DNA from: Sphingomonas sp. R-74633
Lineage (GTDB): Bacteria; Pseudomonadota; Alphaproteobacteria; Sphingomonadales; Sphingomonadaceae
Direction of reading: 5' to 3'
Assembly (NCBI RefSeq): GCF_013416555.1
Contig: NZ_JACCFG010000001.1
Span: 930,001-994,000, forward strand
Length of the DNA: 64,000 bases
Shown here: piece by piece, positions 62,069-64,000 of the stretch
Layout: each line of letters opens with the position of its first letter
How positions within the stretch are numbered: position 1 is the stretch's first letter
Made by a program: the position numbers and the translations under genes
The notes under the pieces: model-generated
Seen by the model: only the letters and a program-made list of their open reading frames with translations
Told to the model about the DNA's origin: nothing
Database searches by the model: none

Positions 62069-62560
62069 ATGACGATTCGGGGGGCGGGTCTGATTGCGGC
62101 GGCGGGGGTGATGTTCGCCTGTACGCCGGCATGTGCCCAGGTGATTGCGGCGGCGGAGACGGCCTATCTGGTCGTGCGGCCGGAAGTCCGGGTGAAGACC
62201 GACGAGCATGTCGAAGGGCTGTGGCTGCGCACCACGGCGACCGTGCGGGCGCCCAGCGAGACCTGGCGCGCCGACGAGACCAGTTCCGGGTACGGTTTCT
62301 CGCTGCAGAAGGAAGTGATCGGCCATACCTGGCTGGGGCTGAGCGGCTATACCCAGGAGGCGCGCTTCGATGCCGACCGCGGGATGATCCGCGATACGCG
62401 CCATTATGCCGGTGCGCGGCTGAGCTTCGAGGCTTCGGATCATGTCGAGATGGGCTTCGCCTGGCTGCGGCGGCTGCGCGGACGCGGCTATATGAGCACG
62501 CCGGGGAGCAATCGCGGGATCAAGCCCGGCCCCAAGGCCTATATGCAGGTGCACTTCTAG
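62069..62560 (+). CDS. hypothetical exported protein
   Basis: A 163-residue protein with a signal peptide (IAAAGVMFACTPACAQ) and a strand-rich mature part: ETAYLVVRPEVRVKTDEHVEG, WLRTTATVRAPSETW, GYGFSLQKEVIGHTWLGLSGY, LSFEASDHVEMGFAWLRRL. It could be a small beta protein of the outer membrane or periplasm. No family recognised. GGGGGGCGAGGATAT precedes the ATG. It is divergent from uvrD, with 180 bases between, and ends in a good terminator. Confidence 0.7.
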   Translation: MTIRGAGLIAAAGVMFACTPACAQVIAAAETAYLVVRPEVRVKTDEHVEGLWLRTTATVRAPSETWRADETSSGYGFSLQKEVIGHTWLGLSGYTQEARFDADRGMIRDTRHYAGARLSFEASDHVEMGFAWLRRLRGRGYMSTPGSNRGIKPGPKAYMQVHF

Positions 62561-62583
62561 GCCTCCGCGAAGGATCGCCAAGC

Positions 62584-62624
62584 AAACGCCCCGGACTCCT
62601 TGCGAGCCCGCGGCGTTTCTTTTG
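62584..62624 (+). terminator. rho-independent terminator of the exported protein gene
   Basis: AAACGCC (62584-62590) and GGCGTTT (62612-62618) form a 7-bp stem, followed by CTTTTG. It begins 24 bases past the stop codon. Confidence 0.7.
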
Positions 62625-62651
62625 CGTATCGATCGGCGGAACTGCGCGAGT

Positions 62652-62678
62652 TGTCATGCCTTTGTCACACGGCTGTCA
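62652..62678 (+). promoter_or_regulatory. Pho box: three PhoB half-sites at 11-base spacing
   Basis: TGTCA occurs at 62652, 62663 and 62674, exactly 11 bases apart, in the form TTGTCATGCC/TTTGTCACAC/GGCTGTCACA. This fits the PhoB site, direct repeats of CTGTCA[TC] with an 11-base period. It ends 28 bases before the start of the phosphate transporter gene. Confidence 0.82.
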
Positions 62679-62705
62679 CACCCTCCGGCCAGAGGCGCGA
62701 TCATC

Positions 62706-64000
62706 ATGGCATCACTCGCTCTGGACCAAGCCCCCCCGGTAGACCAACCGGAGCCGGGGCCCCGTTTCGACTACAAGACCCATCCCCTGGCCAAATTGCT
62801 GTTCGCGGCGATCGTGGCGGGCGGGCTGGTTTTTGCCGGCTGGAGCGTGCTGACCGACACGCGCGGCGTGGGGGAGGAGCTGGCCACCGGCGTGTTCCTG
62901 TTCCTCGGGCTGGCACTGCTGATCGCGCTCGGCTTCGAGTTCGTGAACGGCTTCCACGACACGGCAAATGCCGTCGCCACGGTGATCTATACCAACTCGA
63001 TGCCCGCGCATTTCGCGGTCGTCTGGTCGGGCTTCTGGAATTTCCTCGGCGTGATGTTCTCGAGCGGCGCGGTCGCCTATTCGATCATCACGCTGCTGCC
63101 GGTCGAGCTGATCCTCAATGTGGGGTCCGCCGGCGGGTTCGCGATGATCTTTGCGCTGCTGCTCGCCGCGGTCCTGTGGAACCTCGGCACCTGGTATATC
63201 GGGCTGCCCAACAGCTCATCGCACACGCTGATCGGCTCGGTGCTCGGCGTCGGCTTCGCCAACCAGCTGATCAACGCCGGCTCGCGCGGCGGCACCGCCG
63301 GTGTCGACTGGAGCCAAGCGACCAAGATCCTCACCGGACTGTGGATGGCGCCGCTGATCGGCTTCTTCGCCGCACTGGCGCTGCTGCTGGCGATGCGCGT
63401 CTTCCTGAAGAACCAGAAGCTCTACACCTCGCCGATGCCGCACACCGCGCCGCCGATCGGCATCCGCAGCGCGCTGATCTTCACCTGCACCGCGGTCTCG
63501 TTCAGCCATGGCTCGAACGACGGCCAGAAGGGCATGGGGCTGATCATGCTTATCCTGATCGGCTGCGCGCCGACGGCCTATGCGCTCAACCGCACCCAGT
63601 CGGCGAGCGCCACGCCCGCTTATGTCCAGACCGCGACGATCGCCGAAGCCGCGTTCGACGCGCGCAGCGGCGGGTTGCCGGATATCGCGCCGGTCGACGC
63701 GCGCAGGATCCTCACCACCGCGCTCCAGCAGCGCAAGGCGGACAGCCCGCAGGTGTTCGCCGCGCTCGAGGGCCTTTCGAAGGACCTGACCGCCCGCGTG
63801 CAGGGCTATGGCTCGCTGAGCAAGGTCCCCGCGGAAGCGACCGGCAATGTCCGCAACGACATGTACCTGGTGCTCGACACCACCCGGCTCGCGACCAAGA
63901 AGCCCGACGGCTATCAGCCCGCCGAGATGAAGGCGCTGACCGATTATCAGAAGAACCTGGAGGCCGGCACGCGCTTCATCCCGCTCTGGGTGAAGATCGT
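62706..64000 (+). CDS. pit: PiT-family inorganic phosphate transporter (cut by window edge)
   Basis: Low-affinity phosphate symporter, here 431 codons visible without a stop. The two signature repeats are complete: NGFHDTANAVATVIYTNSMP and FSHGSNDGQKGMGLIMLI, which mark the PiT family. There are at least six hydrophobic segments before a long soluble region (residues about 300 on, RTQSASATPAYVQ and GLSKDLTARVQGYGSL) of the kind found in bacterial Pit proteins. A Pho box directly upstream suggests PhoB control. In Sinorhizobium meliloti PhoB represses pit, so repression in low phosphate is one possibility. The 3' end is outside the window. Confidence 0.93.
   Translation, partial: MASLALDQAPPVDQPEPGPRFDYKTHPLAKLLFAAIVAGGLVFAGWSVLTDTRGVGEELATGVFLFLGLALLIALGFEFVNGFHDTANAVATVIYTNSMPAHFAVVWSGFWNFLGVMFSSGAVAYSIITLLPVELILNVGSAGGFAMIFALLLAAVLWNLGTWYIGLPNSSSHTLIGSVLGVGFANQLINAGSRGGTAGVDWSQATKILTGLWMAPLIGFFAALALLLAMRVFLKNQKLYTSPMPHTAPPIGIRSALIFTCTAVSFSHGSNDGQKGMGLIMLILIGCAPTAYALNRTQSASATPAYVQTATIAEAAFDARSGGLPDIAPVDARRILTTALQQRKADSPQVFAALEGLSKDLTARVQGYGSLSKVPAEATGNVRNDMYLVLDTTRLATKKPDGYQPAEMKALTDYQKNLEAGTRFIPLWVKI

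Noticed and set aside
63900..64000. Truncated pit gene as a pseudogene
   Set aside because: The reading frame is open to the last base and both signatures are intact; the end is simply the window edge.

Overview
The window is chromosomal DNA of a GC-rich alphaproteobacterium, most likely Sphingomonas or a close relative in the Sphingomonadales. The reasons are the alphaproteobacterial marker set (a PopZ-like polar organiser next to a TolC-type outer membrane factor preceded by a pcm-like methyltransferase, a FixL-like kinase, candidate EcfG general-stress promoters), the codon bias, and many dispersed REP-like palindromes built on CCGGCGAAAGCCGG. No rRNA, prophage, plasmid or CRISPR array is visible. 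Most of the window is ordinary chromosome with housekeeping genes. The accessory part is small: a VapBC-type pair with two unrecognised genes at 57.6-59.5 kb, and a GIY-YIG gene between REP-like repeats at 47 kb.

Layout, left side. 0-9.7 kb is almost all on the minus strand: a MASE1/PAS sensor kinase; a class II DAHP synthase with an in-frame N-terminal helix-turn-helix; an ArsR-SRPBCC pair; a 2-hydroxyacid dehydrogenase; a charged-repeat lipoprotein; cysS; two small genes; tRNA-Cys. 9.8-25.1 kb is all on the plus strand: pcm-like, tolC-like, popZ-like, an S9 peptidase, a membrane protein, valS, a MATE exporter, hemB translationally coupled to three tandem GNAT acetyltransferases, and a fused MFS/spermidine-synthase-like protein.

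Middle. 25.1-32.5 kb: a lipoprotein (minus), tRNA-Arg (plus) with a strong terminator, then minus-strand genes: a histidine-kinase-like protein without its phospho-acceptor histidine, an M20 hydrolase-astA-astB arginine-succinylation operon with overlapping genes, a DUF481 outer membrane protein and rppH. 32.6-40.8 kb is on the plus strand: an HDAC-family deacetylase, korA and korB separated by a small exported protein gene, an acyltransferase, a Cfa-type methyltransferase and a serine hydrolase. 40.9-43.1 kb holds an SDR and purF (minus). 43.2-47.3 kb is on the plus strand: a Rho-N-like small protein, hisI, a lipoprotein whose signal region carries a repeat, a MerR regulator with its operator, an acyl-CoA dehydrogenase, and the GIY-YIG gene.

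Right side. 47.4-54.8 kb: a SleB-like hydrolase, a small exported protein, an MFS exporter coupled to cysK, a 25-residue membrane peptide, a hemerythrin-like protein, a glycine-zipper protein and membrane or envelope proteins. 55-57.6 kb: a PAS-GGDEF-EAL-PilZ cyclic-di-GMP protein and a small gene. 57.7-64 kb: a helix-turn-helix protein, a VapBC-type pair, an exported protein, uvrD, a secreted protein, and a PiT phosphate transporter preceded by a three-repeat Pho box and cut by the window edge.

Most notable: the HTH-DAHP synthase fusion with promoter palindromes, the His-to-Gly sensor kinase, the REP-like repeat family with one copy inside a signal-peptide region and two flanking a GIY-YIG gene, the exported protein between korA and korB, and the Pho box at the phosphate transporter. 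All functional statements come from reading the sequence; no database search was run.
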